A DNA stretch of 64,000 nt from contig JAWNZC010000311.1 of assembly GCA_035771165.1 (NCBI GenBank), positions 2,940,001 through 3,004,000 of the forward strand, written 5' to 3'. Positions 33,693 through 46,400 of this stretch are shown here, one piece after another. Both the position numbers and the translations under genes were made by a program. Source of the stretch: Paragorgia papillata. Lineage: Eukaryota > Cnidaria > Anthozoa > Scleralcyonacea > Coralliidae. A model generated the notes under the pieces. The model saw nothing but the letters and a program-made list of their open reading frames with translations. It made no database searches and was not told the DNA's origin. Each line of letters begins with the position of its first letter. Positions within the stretch are counted from its first letter, which is position 1.

Positions 33693-34754
33693 ATAGTACA
33701 ATTTAATTAGTAAATATATTCTAATAAGTTATTTACCATGTGTCTACTAGATAGTCTACCTAACAACTGATTCGTGTTTGTTGTCTTTACTGTCTTCACA
33801 TTGTTAGGGTCCAGTCATTATTATAGTACTGGGTTGGGAAAATCTTTTATCTCAGTTCAAAAATTTTCATGTCCCACTCTATCAGGCTGTGAAAATTCCA
33901 TAGCCTGTCCAAATAAGTGCTAAAATTTTCATGGCCCTGCCCTTTTAAATAATCTATTTTAAACTGACGTATGCAAAAGTGTTGCAATTCTGCAAATATC
34001 CACAATTTTACTTTAACAAGACGCCTGGTCAGGCGTTCACTCGGGCTACAGGCTACTGCAAAATCACAGTGCTAGAACGGCAGTACGTGAAGGTGTTTTA
34101 GCAGTACATATGCAGGTTATCACATGCAAGATCAAAAGTGAAGTGGGCTTACCTCAAAATGTTGAGTGTCACCCCGCGTGAAACTGACAGTTGCGACACT
34201 CAACATTTTGAGGTAAGCCCACTTAAACTATACTATATATATATATATTATATAATAAGCCCGGTTTCCACCTGGTCGCCACCGTGCCGCAGTGGTCAAT
34301 TTGACTGAGATAGAAAACACAAGTTGCAATACACAAAACACGATTGCCTGTGTTCACAAGTAACGTATATATTATTTTTCCACACAGCGTTCATATGTCC
34401 AAGAAAGAATACTTGACTCCAAACAACTTGATCAGACATCAGGAAAGTGAAGAAAGAAAGCATGGGGATTAGCATTTATTACGCATCAGTTTCGCAAAGC
34501 CTGATGGGATGACATAATGATTGACATTTCGAAACATCGACAAAATAATAATAATATGAACGGAGCCGAAACCTAGACTCGGCCTACCATACAGTAGGTA
34601 GCCGAGTAATAATACAGTTGGAGATCTAGTAAATGATCACTTCACAGTTGGGTACTTGGAACAGCAGTCTTAACTACATGTGGTCACCTATTACAGATTT
34701 AATAAAAAAAAACGAAAATTAAACAGCCCATTTCGTAAATCCCAACATACTGTA
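33693..34754. other. Gene-free stretch
   Basis: Holds the hairpin at 34141-34224 and a short (TA)n at 34233-34254. No gene is seen. Confidence 0.4.
34141..34224. repeat. Perfect hairpin with 30-bp arms
   Basis: AAGTGGGCTTACCTCAAAAT ... TGTC (34141-34170) and its exact complement (34195-34224) separated by 24 bp. Confidence 0.9.
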
Positions 34755-35044
34755 GTCAATCGAGATATGGTCTGGAAACTCAACTAAAGTCTTTGGTCTA
34801 TCTTTTTGTTCACCTTTATGCATTTTTGTGCACAGTGCACGGTCACTGAACACATTGTATTTTAGTATAATGAACGAATTGTCCAATAGCAACGTTTCAG
34901 TTCAATCACCCAACCGTGCTATTTAAATATTAATAAACCTAAAACAAAGGATGTGCGTGGTGTAAGGTACGGTTCAACATAAAATCTCAGCTCATTATAG
35001 GCGCTTTGAAGTTTGCCGAGTTTCCAGACCATATCTCGATTGAC
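34755..35044. mobile_element. ~290-bp MITE, copy 2
   Basis: Ends GTCAATCGAGATATGGTCTG and the complement, each next to TA. It shares its centre with the 18344-18644 copy. Confidence 0.85.
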
Positions 35045-35725
35045 TATGATCCCAAAGCTACTCAGTTAATACCAAAAACACATTGAACACAGTTTAAAGG
35101 TATTTATTCACTTGAATCACTTCTAACCGAGATCATGTTCATTCATTGCACAATCGTCACATCTAATTCAGACAAATTTAATTTAAATGCAGCAATGATG
35201 CAAGATAGAGTATAAGCCAGGTCTAAAAATATGCTGATGTAAATATACTCAGTCTCACGCAATTGCATTTCTGCCACTGTTATCCAATGGCATGCAGTGT
35301 CAGTACTCTTAGCAAAGTCTCCAACAAAAGTTGAGCACTATCAAGGTTTAGAAAGCAATTCACATGTTTCACCTGTACAGTCCAAATAAGGCCACTCCAA
35401 ATTAGCCTTTAGTTTCCCATCCACCACAAGCGTCTCCTAGAAGGGGGCCCATGATTTGCCCATTATTGACCTTTTGTTTCCATTATTGATTAATCTACCA
35501 ATAAATTGTTCACTGTACATATCAACGTAACATTCAATATAAAATTGTTGCTGCTTAAACTTTTGATATACAACCACCAAGAAAGCAAAAAAGTGGGCAA
35601 TTCTTTGGTATTAACTAAGCGTCTGGGTACGATATTGGTATTAACTGCTGGGATTTAAGAAATGTGCAACAGCGCACATTGGCACACATTCACACTGGAA
35701 GTGAGATTTCAGAAATATGGCATAT
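35045..35725. other. Gene-free stretch
   Basis: No frames of note and no clear repeat boundaries. Confidence 0.4.
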
Positions 35726-35733
35726 ATATTAAA

Positions 35734-36908
35734 CAGGGGCGGCGCGCTAAGGTATTAAAGGTATTAGTCTAATACCTTTTTTACTCCAGATTGAAATGAA
35801 TTGTAAAATAATATAATATAATTATTCCAAGAACAGAGATGGATGGAAGAAAACAACATCTTTGTTTTTGATTGTTTGATTTCAATTCCGCAGTACCGTA
35901 CCGTCCTCGCTGATGCGCGCAACAACCTTAGCGACTTTAGCGACAAGTGTTTGAAAGGCTTAGACCTCAAGAGTATTAGAATCTCAAAACTAATACCTTG
36001 GCTTGACAAGAAACGCGGATTTTCGGTCTTAAATTTCACCACACGTGGTACAATATTTATATTTTAAAGTCAGACGCTTTACTATTTCGATTTAAAACTG
36101 CTTTTATTTCTCAGCGAGAAGTCTGCAATTCTTTTCACTTCATTACATTAACAATAATTATATAACATCTCAATATATAAATCGTCCATGTAGTATCGGC
36201 TGTATCGCCTATTTCACAAGGAAAAGCTCCCAACACTGGAGTTCATGGGGGGAAAGGCGAAGGAACTTCCTTCGCCTTTCCCCCCAATTCCCCCCCCCCC
36301 CCCCCTATGTTCTTCTCGCCTCTCGCACGCGCTCCACCGGCCCTCTCAAGCCTCTTTCCGCTGTCCCTCTCAACCCTTTCCCCCAGAACAGAACGCAGGC
36401 TAGCGTTGTGGTGGCGAGGCGTGTGGCCATCGCTGGGATGTTTCAAAACTTTTTTCTTTACTATCGAGTCACAACTGTAAAGTGTAAACTTAAAAACTAA
36501 GTAAGAGAACAGTGAACAAGTTTGTTATACATTGCCATTATGTTTCTGAGTTGTGCCTGGTTTGTATTTCCAACAATCCCACAATTTTAAAAACGAAATA
36601 TCTTTAAAGTGGACTTACCGTTTGCCGTTTGAATATAAGGAATGTACCGCTACAATATTATTAGTCACATCATAGTCTCAGACAGATAAAATTCAATGGA
36701 TGTTTCCGTTAATTTGGTCGTGAAGTCATCGAACTGCGTAAAATGCTTAGCATTTAGGTCTTCATCTCGCTTGATTTTTTCAAAGAACATCTTCTGTAGA
36801 ATGCTGGAGATTGCATTTCAGAGCCTCTAGATTTTCTAGAGCCTCCAGACCCCCCTACGTTATATACCACAACTAATACCAAAAAATTTACGCTCCGCGC
36901 CGCCCCTG
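35734..36908. mobile_element. Non-autonomous hAT element with perfect 8-bp duplication
   Basis: Ends CAGGGGCGGCGCG and CGCGCCGCCCCTG, flanked directly by ATATTAAA on both sides (35726-35733 and 36909-36916). CAGGGGCG ends plus an 8-bp target duplication define hAT. Length 1175 bp. Inside, a 74-codon frame at 35843-36067 (SDKCLKGLDLKSIRISKL) shows no transposase motif. A C-rich tract lies at 36288-36304. Confidence 0.93.
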
Positions 36909-37127
36909 ATATTAAATAATGGATAATGGTAATGGTTGCCCACCTGTGTGCAATTCTCAGGAAGAAGTGGATGGAAAACTAAAGTCTAATTTGGAGTGGC
37001 CTAAATAGTGATTATATAAATGTAGCTGTCTCCAGAAACTTAACAGTTCAAAAGTACTTTTCTTAACATTTACAGGCCTTGACTAATTTTTGTGACCCAT
37101 CTTTTTTTAACTTAACTATTTCATATA

Positions 37128-37667
37128 AGAAGCTAAATGGTAAAAACATCTTTATTAAAAATAAGTGTCAATGACGTTTCAATGTTTCTTATGCCATTAT
37201 CAAGTCAATATAGTTAAAATTAAAAATTTAAAAATATTTATAAGCAAAGTGTTAAAATTATCATAATTATATACAGAAGAAAAAATAAGAAACAATAAGA
37301 ACTATTTAAAAAGTTTGGCACTGAGTCCGATTGAACATTGAGAGATGGTTTGATGTCACTCAGTTTAGTGTTTTACGTAAATGTAAAAACAAATTTGATT
37401 GCTTGGTATATGAAATGTTATACATTAGGAACATTAAACCATCTCTCAATGTTCAATCAGACTCAATTAGTGCCAAACTTTTTAAATAGTTTGTTGTTTG
37501 TTATTTTTTCTTCTGTATATAATATGACAATTTTAACACTTTGCTTATATTAAAATACTTTAAAATTTTTAATATTAACTATATTGACTTGATAATGGTG
37601 TAAGAAACATCGAAACGTCATCAACACTTATTTTTAGTAAAGATGTTTTTACCGTTTAACTTTCTTC
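37128..37667. mobile_element. ~540-bp inverted-repeat element with CTTGATAATGG...GAAACGTC motif
   Basis: The arms (about 215-240 bp) begin AAGAAGCTAAATGGTAAAAA and end TTTTTACCGTTTAACTTTCTT. Each carries ACTTGATAATGG ... GAAAC(G)TC, a pattern also common in the ends of Penelope-like elements. The centre has ACCATCTCTCAATGTTCAAT and its complement. Confidence 0.75.
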
Positions 37668-38188
37668 TTAACTCAAGAAACCATTACTTATTAAATATTT
37701 CATAGTCTGTATAAATGACAACAAAAATTTTCATGACCTGGGGTCAATTTAACCAACCTAGTACACCCCATAAATAATGACTGGTCCCTTACTGTTCAGG
37801 TTTTACCTGTTGCCCCGTGTTTTGATGTAAGTGATCAACCAAGGTTAGCTGGCAATATTTGCACAATGCAGACATCTTTTACTCGTAAACTCCACCCAGA
37901 TTTGAAAACACAACAAAAGAGCAATCACCAACTCCCAAAAAAGAAAAAGCATCCAAATGTAGAAAGGCTCTTTTTGGAGAAAATTATCATTTCCTTTCCA
38001 CAGAGACCATAATTAATGTTTTCCTAGGACACAAATAAACACTTTAAAAGGTTTCAGTGGCCTTCCAAAGTGTGTTGTTCTTGTTCCTGTGGTGTGTAGT
38101 AATACAACATTCAACCACTTTCCAAAGCATTCCGTCAAGCTCGTGTTTACATGCCTCAATTCACGAGTCCATCCTTAATCCTTTCAGT
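37668..38188. other. Gene-free stretch, 3' side of MRPL34
   Basis: No frames. The first part would hold the 3' UTR of the minus-strand MRPL34. Confidence 0.4.
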
Positions 38189-38470
38189 TTAATGCGAAAG
38201 AAACTTCCTTTGCTTTTCTCGACGACGTTTTAGTATTCTACGACCAGCTTTAGTTCGTAGTCGCGCAAGAAAGCCATGCTTTCTTTTTCGTTGTAAATTA
38301 TTTGCCTGATATTCGTTGCCATATCGAACCCAACGCACAAGAGAAACTGAACAAGATGGCGGCGGTGTCAGCGAAGGTCGAATGAAGCTATGAGCAATAT
38401 TTGGCAGAATACTTACGCCAAACGACGCGAAATTCCTAAGGACGCCAACTTTTTGAAATACCCAACTCAT
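38189..38470 (-). CDS. MRPL34: Mitochondrial ribosomal protein bL34m
   Basis: A single-exon 93-aa frame. The C-terminal half is the bL34 signature: [20 protein letters not shown], then [20 protein letters not shown] and the terminal LSH, as in animal MRPL34 and close to bacterial L34. Residues 1-45 are basic and hydroxylated with few acidic residues, as expected for a mitochondrial import presequence. The length matches the human protein (about 92 aa). The product is a small component of the mitochondrial large ribosomal subunit that binds 16S rRNA. The start at 38470 is the only ATG upstream of the conserved domain with a sensible presequence. It is divergently arranged to the CENP-Q-like gene about 1.6 kb away. 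Confidence 0.95.
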   Translation of the reverse strand: MSWVFQKVGVLRNFASFGVSILPNIAHSFIRPSLTPPPSCSVSLVRWVRYGNEYQANNLQRKRKHGFLARLRTKAGRRILKRRREKQRKFLSH

Positions 38471-38931
38471 AGTACGAGTAATTCAGGCTTCTTTCTTTTC
38501 CAAACTTAACGAATATTCGAATATAAACAAAATACTGTATAAACTTTCAAAATCCGAAAAGCGAACGTTTGGATTTTGTGTGGTCAGTGCGGAGACTGGA
38601 GAGGAGTTTGAGTCAGCGATAGATCAGTAGTTTCTCAAACAAGAATTGATCGAAATGAGATCAGATACTCCATCAAGGTCATCAAAATAGCATAAAGGTT
38701 TATGCTATATGCTTATTATTGCATATCACCTTTATACTCTCCTGCCGGCATGTATCAGTGAGATCTAAGCGTTCCCATCTGGTCAACCCCCGGGCATTTG
38801 ACATTTTTTCCAAATTTTGATAGTGCTAATTCCCTGCAGTGGTAGTGCTAATATCCTGCAGTGGGATGAAAACCAGGTGGAAATGCCACACCCCAAGTGG
38901 TGGTGGAAGATATATAATGAGCTATTTTTAG

Positions 38932-39036
38932 GAATTTTGCGCGCGGAGAGGAAATTTTCTTTGTCTTGTGATTTCTAGGGTGGAACTATTAATTAGAAAA
39001 GACAAAGAAAAATTCCGCTCCGCGCGCAAAATTCCG
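38932..39036. repeat. Imperfect palindrome (GGAATTTTGCGCGCGGAG)
   Basis: GGAATTTTGCGCGCGGAG and its complement CTCCGCGCGCAAAATTCC lie about 65 bp apart, with AAGACAAAGAAAA and its complement inside. Probably a small MITE. Confidence 0.7.
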
Positions 39037-39517
39037 CCTAGAAAACAGGCTTAAGGAGGGCCAGCAAATCGAAGCTCAGCATACACGGTAAAGTGTAAAT
39101 TTAAATCGTGTTTGCGAAAACTTGATTTCGGGCTTCGTTGGAAAGTTGCACAAGTCAGTAAACAAACCAACGCGAGGTAAATACTAGGGCCAGCCCGCCT
39201 AGCAGGGCTGGCCCCAAAATTACGCTACCGTACCCTAGACAATCGCACAGTGTCAATTTCAAAACGGTTAACTTTTGAATGTTTCGACAGTGGCGTACGG
39301 CCTAACAGAGCTGCTCGGGGCGTTTAGCAAATTTGTGTTTGGGGGCCCCACTACAGGTTCAATAGGGGGCCTTAGGAGTTGCTCTGAGTCTTAACCCTGA
39401 CTATATAGTCATTACGCTACTGTGTTTTGAACATGTTTTGACGGGCGGTGTTTCCACTTAGGTGCAAACGACAGTATCCTACTCCCCCAGCAACTGCAAA
39501 GATTTTTGTTTATTCCC

Positions 39518-39965
39518 GAGGGCCTGTTCACATGAGGCGAGTTATCTCGGGGGTGGGGGGGGGGGGGGGGGGGGGGGAGGGTTATCCCTATCCCCCGAGA
39601 TAACTCGGTGTTAGTTTATTTCCATGTTAAAAAAGTAAACCGTTCACATGAGACCGAGATAACTCGGGGGATAGGGATAACTCGGTCGGAGCGATAGGGT
39701 AACCCTAGCCCCCGAATAATCCCTACCTCCATGTGAACACTTTCACCCGAGTTATCTCGGGGGTAGGGTCAACTTATGCATGCGTATTTATGCTGTTGCT
39801 CGGGATAACGCGGGGTGAAGCGTTCACCTGAAGCTAGGGTTATCTCGGGGGCCAGGGACAACTCGGTAGTTGCGTTTTGTCATGTGAAATAGGGTCAACT
39901 TTGACCCTAGCCCCCGAGTTATCCCTACCCCCCGAGATAACCCGGTCTCGTGTGAACAGGCCCTA
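39518..39965. mobile_element. MITE with AGGGCCTGTTCACA ends, just upstream of CENPQ-like ATG
   Basis: GAGGGCCTGTTCACATGAGG and TCGTGTGAACAGGCCCT are inverted ends. The interior has many copies of CCCGAGTTATCTCGG-type blocks in both orientations and a long poly-G (about 39553-39587). It ends about 105 bp before the host start codon at 40071, so it occupies the likely promoter. Confidence 0.85.
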
Positions 39966-40070
39966 AGCACAATCTCTCCCCCCCCCCCTCCTGAATTATT
40001 TGATTTGCCGCCATTCTTCAATTTATTTCAAAATGGCGGCTAACAGTCTGTATTGAATTTCTGGCTCAAA

Positions 40071-40236
40071 ATGGTGAATAACAACAACTCTGGAACAACA
40101 AAGCGTCGCAAACGTCGTCAGTCAATCAATTTTAAAACTGCCAGAGAAAAAAGGCGGGCGAAGTCCACTCATTTGCCAAACAGTACGACATTTAATAGCG
40201 TTGACTCCTTTGAGTCTCATTCGTTGAGTGAAAAAT
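40071..40236 (+). CDS. CENPQ: CENPQ-like exon 1, 5' part
   Basis: The ATG at 40071 follows CTCAAA (CAAAATGG context). It encodes MVNNNNSGTTKRRKRR, RRAKSTHLPNSTTF and ends SLSEK plus one base at the AAAAAT duplication. Within the transposon the frame runs on for only about 17 more codons. Confidence 0.75.
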
Positions 40237-43200
40237 CGGCTTATGTGCCGTGTAAGACATCACCAGCTACGTCACAAGTGAGACGATAATGTATAAGGTG
40301 TAAGCTTATATAGGTGTAGTGTGTCGAATGTATAAACGACTTACGTTGATCGGGCTAGTATGTCGACAGGTTCGAAGATGTTCACTACGATGTCGACACG
40401 TCGACAGGTTCGAAGTGTTCACTACGATGTCGACACGTCGACAGGTTCGAAGATGTTCACTACGATGTCGACACGTCGACAGGTTCGAAGATGTTCACTA
40501 CAATGTCGACACGTCGACAGGTTCGAAGATGTTCACTACGATGTCGACACGTCGACAGGTTCGAAGATGTTCACTACAATGTCGACACGTCGACAGGTTC
40601 GAAGATGTTCACTACGATGTCGACACGTCGACAGGTTCGAAGATGTTCACTACGACGTCGACGTCGACAGGTTCGAAGTGTTCACTACGATGTCGACATG
40701 TCGACAGGTTCGCAAGCCCTTCATCCCTAACACAATAATCATCACTGAATAAATAAGTACTGTATGACAAAATGTTTTATAATGAAATCACTTGAATCGT
40801 CAATTTGACGATTCAAGTGATTTCATTATAAAACATTTTGTCATACAGTACTTATATAAGTATTGAAACAATAGGTTGAAAACTTGCGAATCTTATTACC
40901 AGGCTACTACTGAATACTAACTCTTTATTTGAGGCTAGCTATCGGACACTTATAGGCAGTGACAGTATACATTATGTTTAATAAATTCATTGTGTTGACT
41001 GCCGACTTCAGTGGAGTTCAGAAAAAGTACATGGCAACAACCATGGTTCCATGGTTTTAGCAATATCGTTTCAGTTACAGAGTTAACGCCACATACATAA
41101 TCAATAATTTGTAAAAATGCCGTCAAAATAACACAACGATTCAACGACAATTATGAATATAACCTACACATTCAATACAAAGATCGACAAGATTAGGAAG
41201 GGATTATGTTTTGACAACAAGGAATCTGGTTATTATAGATCTAGCTATGATCCACTTACAACATCACTTACAACATATTTCCCCCTAAGTAGCCTCTATA
41301 TAAACTTGTGTCAAAACCCTTTTGTAAAAAGATGGACAAATAAATCCCTTTCAGTACAGTAAATTGTTGAGCACATAGTCATAGTGCATGCATTGCATGT
41401 ATGTATTAAAATATAGATATAAAAAGCGTGTATCACTGTATGGGAATTAATATGCGTGCGAGGGAACATCCGTTGTTCTGTGAAACCTGCTGTGAAACAA
41501 ACTATTCTCTTTGTTCCGTCATGCAGAATCTTTGAACCACTGTTGAACGAAGTAACAGACGTTATTGTTCAGCGTTGTTGAAACAATGATAGGTTACTGA
41601 ACCCCTAAAGCTTAAATGATACACGCATCAAGGTTTTATTTCACTTGCAATTGTGCAGCCGTCGAGTGTAAAACAAAACGATTCCGTTCCACTTTAACAG
41701 TCAAGACTCAAGATCTCCTGCTTTCACGTTCATTATTTCGCCACGTCGAGCTGATTCTGCAATATAGAGGTATGCAAAGTTGATTACATTAATATATTCT
41801 GTTATTTAAAGTAGGGAAAGTAGTTTGAACTCTGAACGTTCACAGTCACGATATATCGTGACGAATGGAACGAGTACTGGTATCGTTAAGTTTTATCTAT
41901 TAGTGTCGGATATTTTTTGTCACTGTCAGGGTACTATTTGCACGTTTTGAGCGCCGAATTGCGAGTTATAGTTCTATCCACCAGTGTTTGCGCTGTTAGG
42001 GTAGTTAGCGGTCGTTGGTTTACGGCGGTATGGTCACGCATATGAGTACACGCCGTCATTAATTCGGCTAATTTATACGTAAAATACTGAAATTTGCAAC
42101 ATTTAGAAACATTTAAACCTTTTAACTCATTAAGGGGCAAGGCCGCACTTTACATTTTATTCTGGCTAACGCCAGACGATTTTATTCACCTAAGGGGCCG
42201 ATTACATGAGCCGGGCTATCCCGATTAAGGCTCACGCGATTCATTAGGATCTCACTGTGGTTTTAAAACTCGCATAAACTAAATGTACAAAGAAGAATTG
42301 GTTTATTTTAGATGTAAACTAATCCTAACAATGATTCAAATCTCCTTTTTCGACCGAGGAAAGAATTTCGTGACACGAGTCAGCCCGGCTCATGTAAACC
42401 CCCTTAGTGATGATCCCTGATGCGCCCCTGCCACTTAATGGGACTCCTGTAACAATTTCTTTGTAATGTTTATGGAGTAAACGTTATAAACTCCTACATG
42501 GGAAACTGATCTATTTTCTGACAGTTTTGTATTAACAAACAAGTGAATCTTTCGTTATTGCTAAGCCGTTATATAAGAATGCTACTTAAATATCGCCAAT
42601 TAAGGTGGTTCCCCACAGTTTCTACAAATGCTTAACTATGTTGGACTAAAGTACTAAATGAAGCCTAGTTTCTTTCACCATTTATGTACGAGTCGAGTCC
42701 AACTGCGATCACACCCCTCCCCCCGGGCTTACCCCAGGCATTTGACCCAAGGTGAGCTCCATATAGGCGGGAATTTGACGCTTATCAATCTCACCCGGTC
42801 GGGCATTTGACTATTGAAAAAAAGTTGGTCAGAGGTTGCACGTTAAAAAATCGCCACAATCTAGCCATCTCTTCACTTTTGAAAATGCCTTTGTTTAAAG
42901 TATGTTTAAAGTTACATCTTCTTTAAAATAGTTTCATGATGCGACCTAACCTATAGTCGTGTCTATAAGCTGCTTTTTAATACACAATTACACATGTCCA
43001 ATAAAGGTAATATTAATAAAAACAATATGATGAAATATTTCAAACAAATCTTTTGATAGAGCTTTGACGCCCTAGACGGTGGGACATTTGACCAAAATTT
43101 TTTGAGAAATTCCCGCGGGTTTGCCCGGGGGGATGGTCGCAGTTGGAATTGACTCATACATTAGTAACATACTCGCTCACAATTACTATTTTGCATGTTA

Positions 43201-43429
43201 TTAACCTACTAAAGATCGTTGCCATGGAAACAACGACTATAAAAGATGACAGTTTTCAGTTTACTATTTTTCGTCGAGTTCATTCGGTGAAATCTGTTGA
43301 AACGTCGCAGTGTTGTGGGAATTTCAGGGGCCGCAGAGCACTTTTTAGAGGGGGGGGGGGCAATTTCAAGTGGCGAAGAATGGGGGGGGTGCAGAAAAAT
43401 ATGTTGAATTTTATATGATCTTATATGAT

Positions 43430-43478
<49 letters not shown>

Positions 43479-46400
43479 ATATAGGTCTTCGTTGCATGGA
43501 GTCTAAAGACATTGTGTGCTATTGGATTGTAAATCAGTTGTTTGCGGCAAAGTTAGTACCCATTTTAAACTTTTTAGATCGACATTTTCTTTTTGAGTAA
43601 TGTCAACTGAAAAATATTATAAAGAAGCACTCTATACCCAATTTAAGAAAATTGATATGAAAAAAAGTGGGCAGCAATTGCCCCCTTTGGCTCCGCCCCC
43701 TGAATTTCTTGTGGCAAACATTTTAATGGGAACAAATGTGTGGTTGTTCAGATGGTTTTGTTAGTATCACCTAATTTAATGCTTTTTACGTTACAGCAGT
43801 TTCAGGTGATTCGCGCCCACAGGATGTAAAAGTTCTTGGCGACGATAGTTGTTTTTGACATAAAGGAGTGGTTACCAAATCACGCGTTTCAACGATATTT
43901 ACTATATATAATCTGATTAAACAGCCTATTCCTATTTAGATCTCACTAATATTGGTTTAAAACGGTCTTGATATTCTTTCGGACATCGGTGGTGTCGGTG
44001 GTTTTGTTATTTTGCGTGATTTCCTTATCACTCCTTTATGTCAAAAACAACTATCGGCGCCAAGAACTTTTACATCCGGTGGGCGCGAATCACCTGAAAC
44101 TGCTGTAAGCGAAATCTCCCCAGTAGAATATTTTGGAAAGAGAATTAAAAAAGTATTAACTTTGCCTTGACCGTACAAACTAGAGTAAACACCCGCATAA
44201 AAGAAACTGCGGATTAAGAACATCCAGGCTGAAATTTGACCAATAAAGCACCTAATATATGAGAACCACTTTAGCCTGACAAATGAAGCATGTTCTTATA
44301 CGAAAAATTACTAAGGATTGGAAAAGTCTGGTGCAGACCCAAGTATGTGTGCTGGACCATTGGAAACACATAGATTGGTAATATCATTTCATTTATAGCA
44401 ATGCTCAGAAATTTGGGGATTTATTTTAATTTAATTATCAGATTTTATTTCCTTACATAAATACCTAAAAAGGTTCAAATTAAACTGTGTAATTGTAGTA
44501 TCAAAAATTCAAATTTCACAGCATTGGACCTTTGATTGTATTCATGTTATGGTAAGTAAATGAAATGTGTTAAATAAATTAAATCAAATGAATATTATAA
44601 ACAGACATATGATTTGTACTATTATTTAGATATATTTATAATATATATTTATTAAACAGTTGGTTAATTAGTGTGATTATTAGACCTATCAGGGTCAATA
44701 ATTCACTAATTAAAACAAATTTTAAGTATATACTGTACACCATATCGCAAATAATTTTAAGAACATCTTCGGGCTGATTTCTCACTACGCATCAAATATA
44801 TAAGAACCATTTCAGCCTGTCATAGAAAATCACGGGTTCTTTTTTGCGGGTGTTGGCTGTATCAAAAAATTCACCGAAGAAAATCAGTGCAAGAAATTCA
44901 CGTTCATATTTAGGCTTTTTTACGTATGTGCCGTCATACGTAAATTTTCCTCCAAATTAGTTTTCAGCTCGCGCTCGGTCATAGAACTCTGGGAACCACC
45001 TTAATTAGATGTCACCAAAAAATTGTACATCCCAGTTATTATGGCGTCATGAAGCTGTTCCGTCATGATAAAATATATTTCACTAGTTGTCAGTCTGAAC
45101 ATAGAATCTAATATCCTTATTCTGCACTTGAGTTCGCAATTCCACATAGGCATGCAGTTTCCATACAGTTTCTAGAAAAATGGAAAATACAAGTTTGAGA
45201 GTCCAAAATACGTGCATAAACAATTCGGAAAAAGAATAAAACTAAATGTTATGCATTAGTTAAACATTCTGACAATCAAAAACTGTTACCAAATAAATAG
45301 CCAGCAGTTGTTGATATGCCGAAACAATGACGTTTCAAAATGGCTGCCAATTACCCTTAAAACTAATTTAATTCGAAAAAGCTCTGGTGACCCCCAATAT
45401 TTTTTTCATTAAAACTTCTCTGGAAGTATGAGTAATCAAAAGGCCGATTTAAAAAAAAAATCCTGTAAATCCACAAACATGATTTTTCCGGAAAAAAAAT
45501 TATTCGTTCTACAGAATTTTTTTTAAATCGGCCTATTGATTATTCATACTTCAAGAAAAGTTTTAATGAAAAAAAAAATGTGGGTCACCAAAGTTTTTTT
45601 CAAATTAAATTAGTTTGAATGTTATTTATTTGCTATTTATTTGCTATTTATTTGGTAACAGTTTTTGATTGTCAGGATGTTTAACTATGCATAACATTTA
45701 GTTTTATTCTTTTTCCGAATTGTTTATGCACGTGTTTTGGACTCTCACTTGTATTTTCCATTTTTCAAGAAACTGTATGGAGCTACCTTAAGTGGGTATT
45801 TTATTACCAAACAGCTCGAGATCAAATCTAATAGAGATTCTTTTTTGTCAATCAGATGTCACAGACACCAGCGGCAAAGCGAGCTAAACGTTCACCAGAG
45901 GCTACCATTGACGAAATATACACACGAGCAAAGAGAGTTCCGTTTCCGTGGCAGGAAGCGGCTCCGGGCAGTTTTGTAGAGTGGTTGGAAAAATTTTCCA
46001 AGGCCAGAAATGTGGTAAAGGAATTTGTTATCTGGCCACTACTCAGTGCCATATCAGCCCTCATTTCACCAAAGACCAAGGTGAAAGCATCTAGCCTTTA
46101 CCCAGAGCCGGTGAACATATATACGTTGTTTTTGGCTGAATCTGGGTCCAACAAGTCAACTGCTTTCAGTCTTGCGGTCGACCCGATAATACAATACGTC
46201 GAGGAAAAACAAAATACTGTGATCGTCGTAGAAGACAGTTCTCGAAGTGGCCTGTACGAACATCTCAAGACAACCCAAGGCCAAGGCCTGTTGGCCAAAG
46301 ATGAAGCGCATGCCTTCTTCCAAAAAGTATTGTCATGTAACGGTCGCGATAACGGCAAAGAGATTAATAGCGAAATTCTCTGCAAATTTCACGATGGGAA

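Larger units (their letters stand above)
40854..45855. other. 5-kb non-coding region of the transposon
   Basis: No frame longer than 91 codons with any recognisable content. Mostly inverted-repeat elements, listed separately, plus unique AT-rich DNA. It may be filler, host DNA captured earlier, or the place of a lost gene. Confidence 0.5.

Noticed and set aside
40319..40752. Long open frames and regularly spaced palindromic repeats that resemble a CRISPR array
   Set aside because: Units are directly tandem with no unique spacers, they mirror the right end of the transposon, and the setting is eukaryotic. The frames (VHYDVDTSTGSK and similar) are translations of the repeat.
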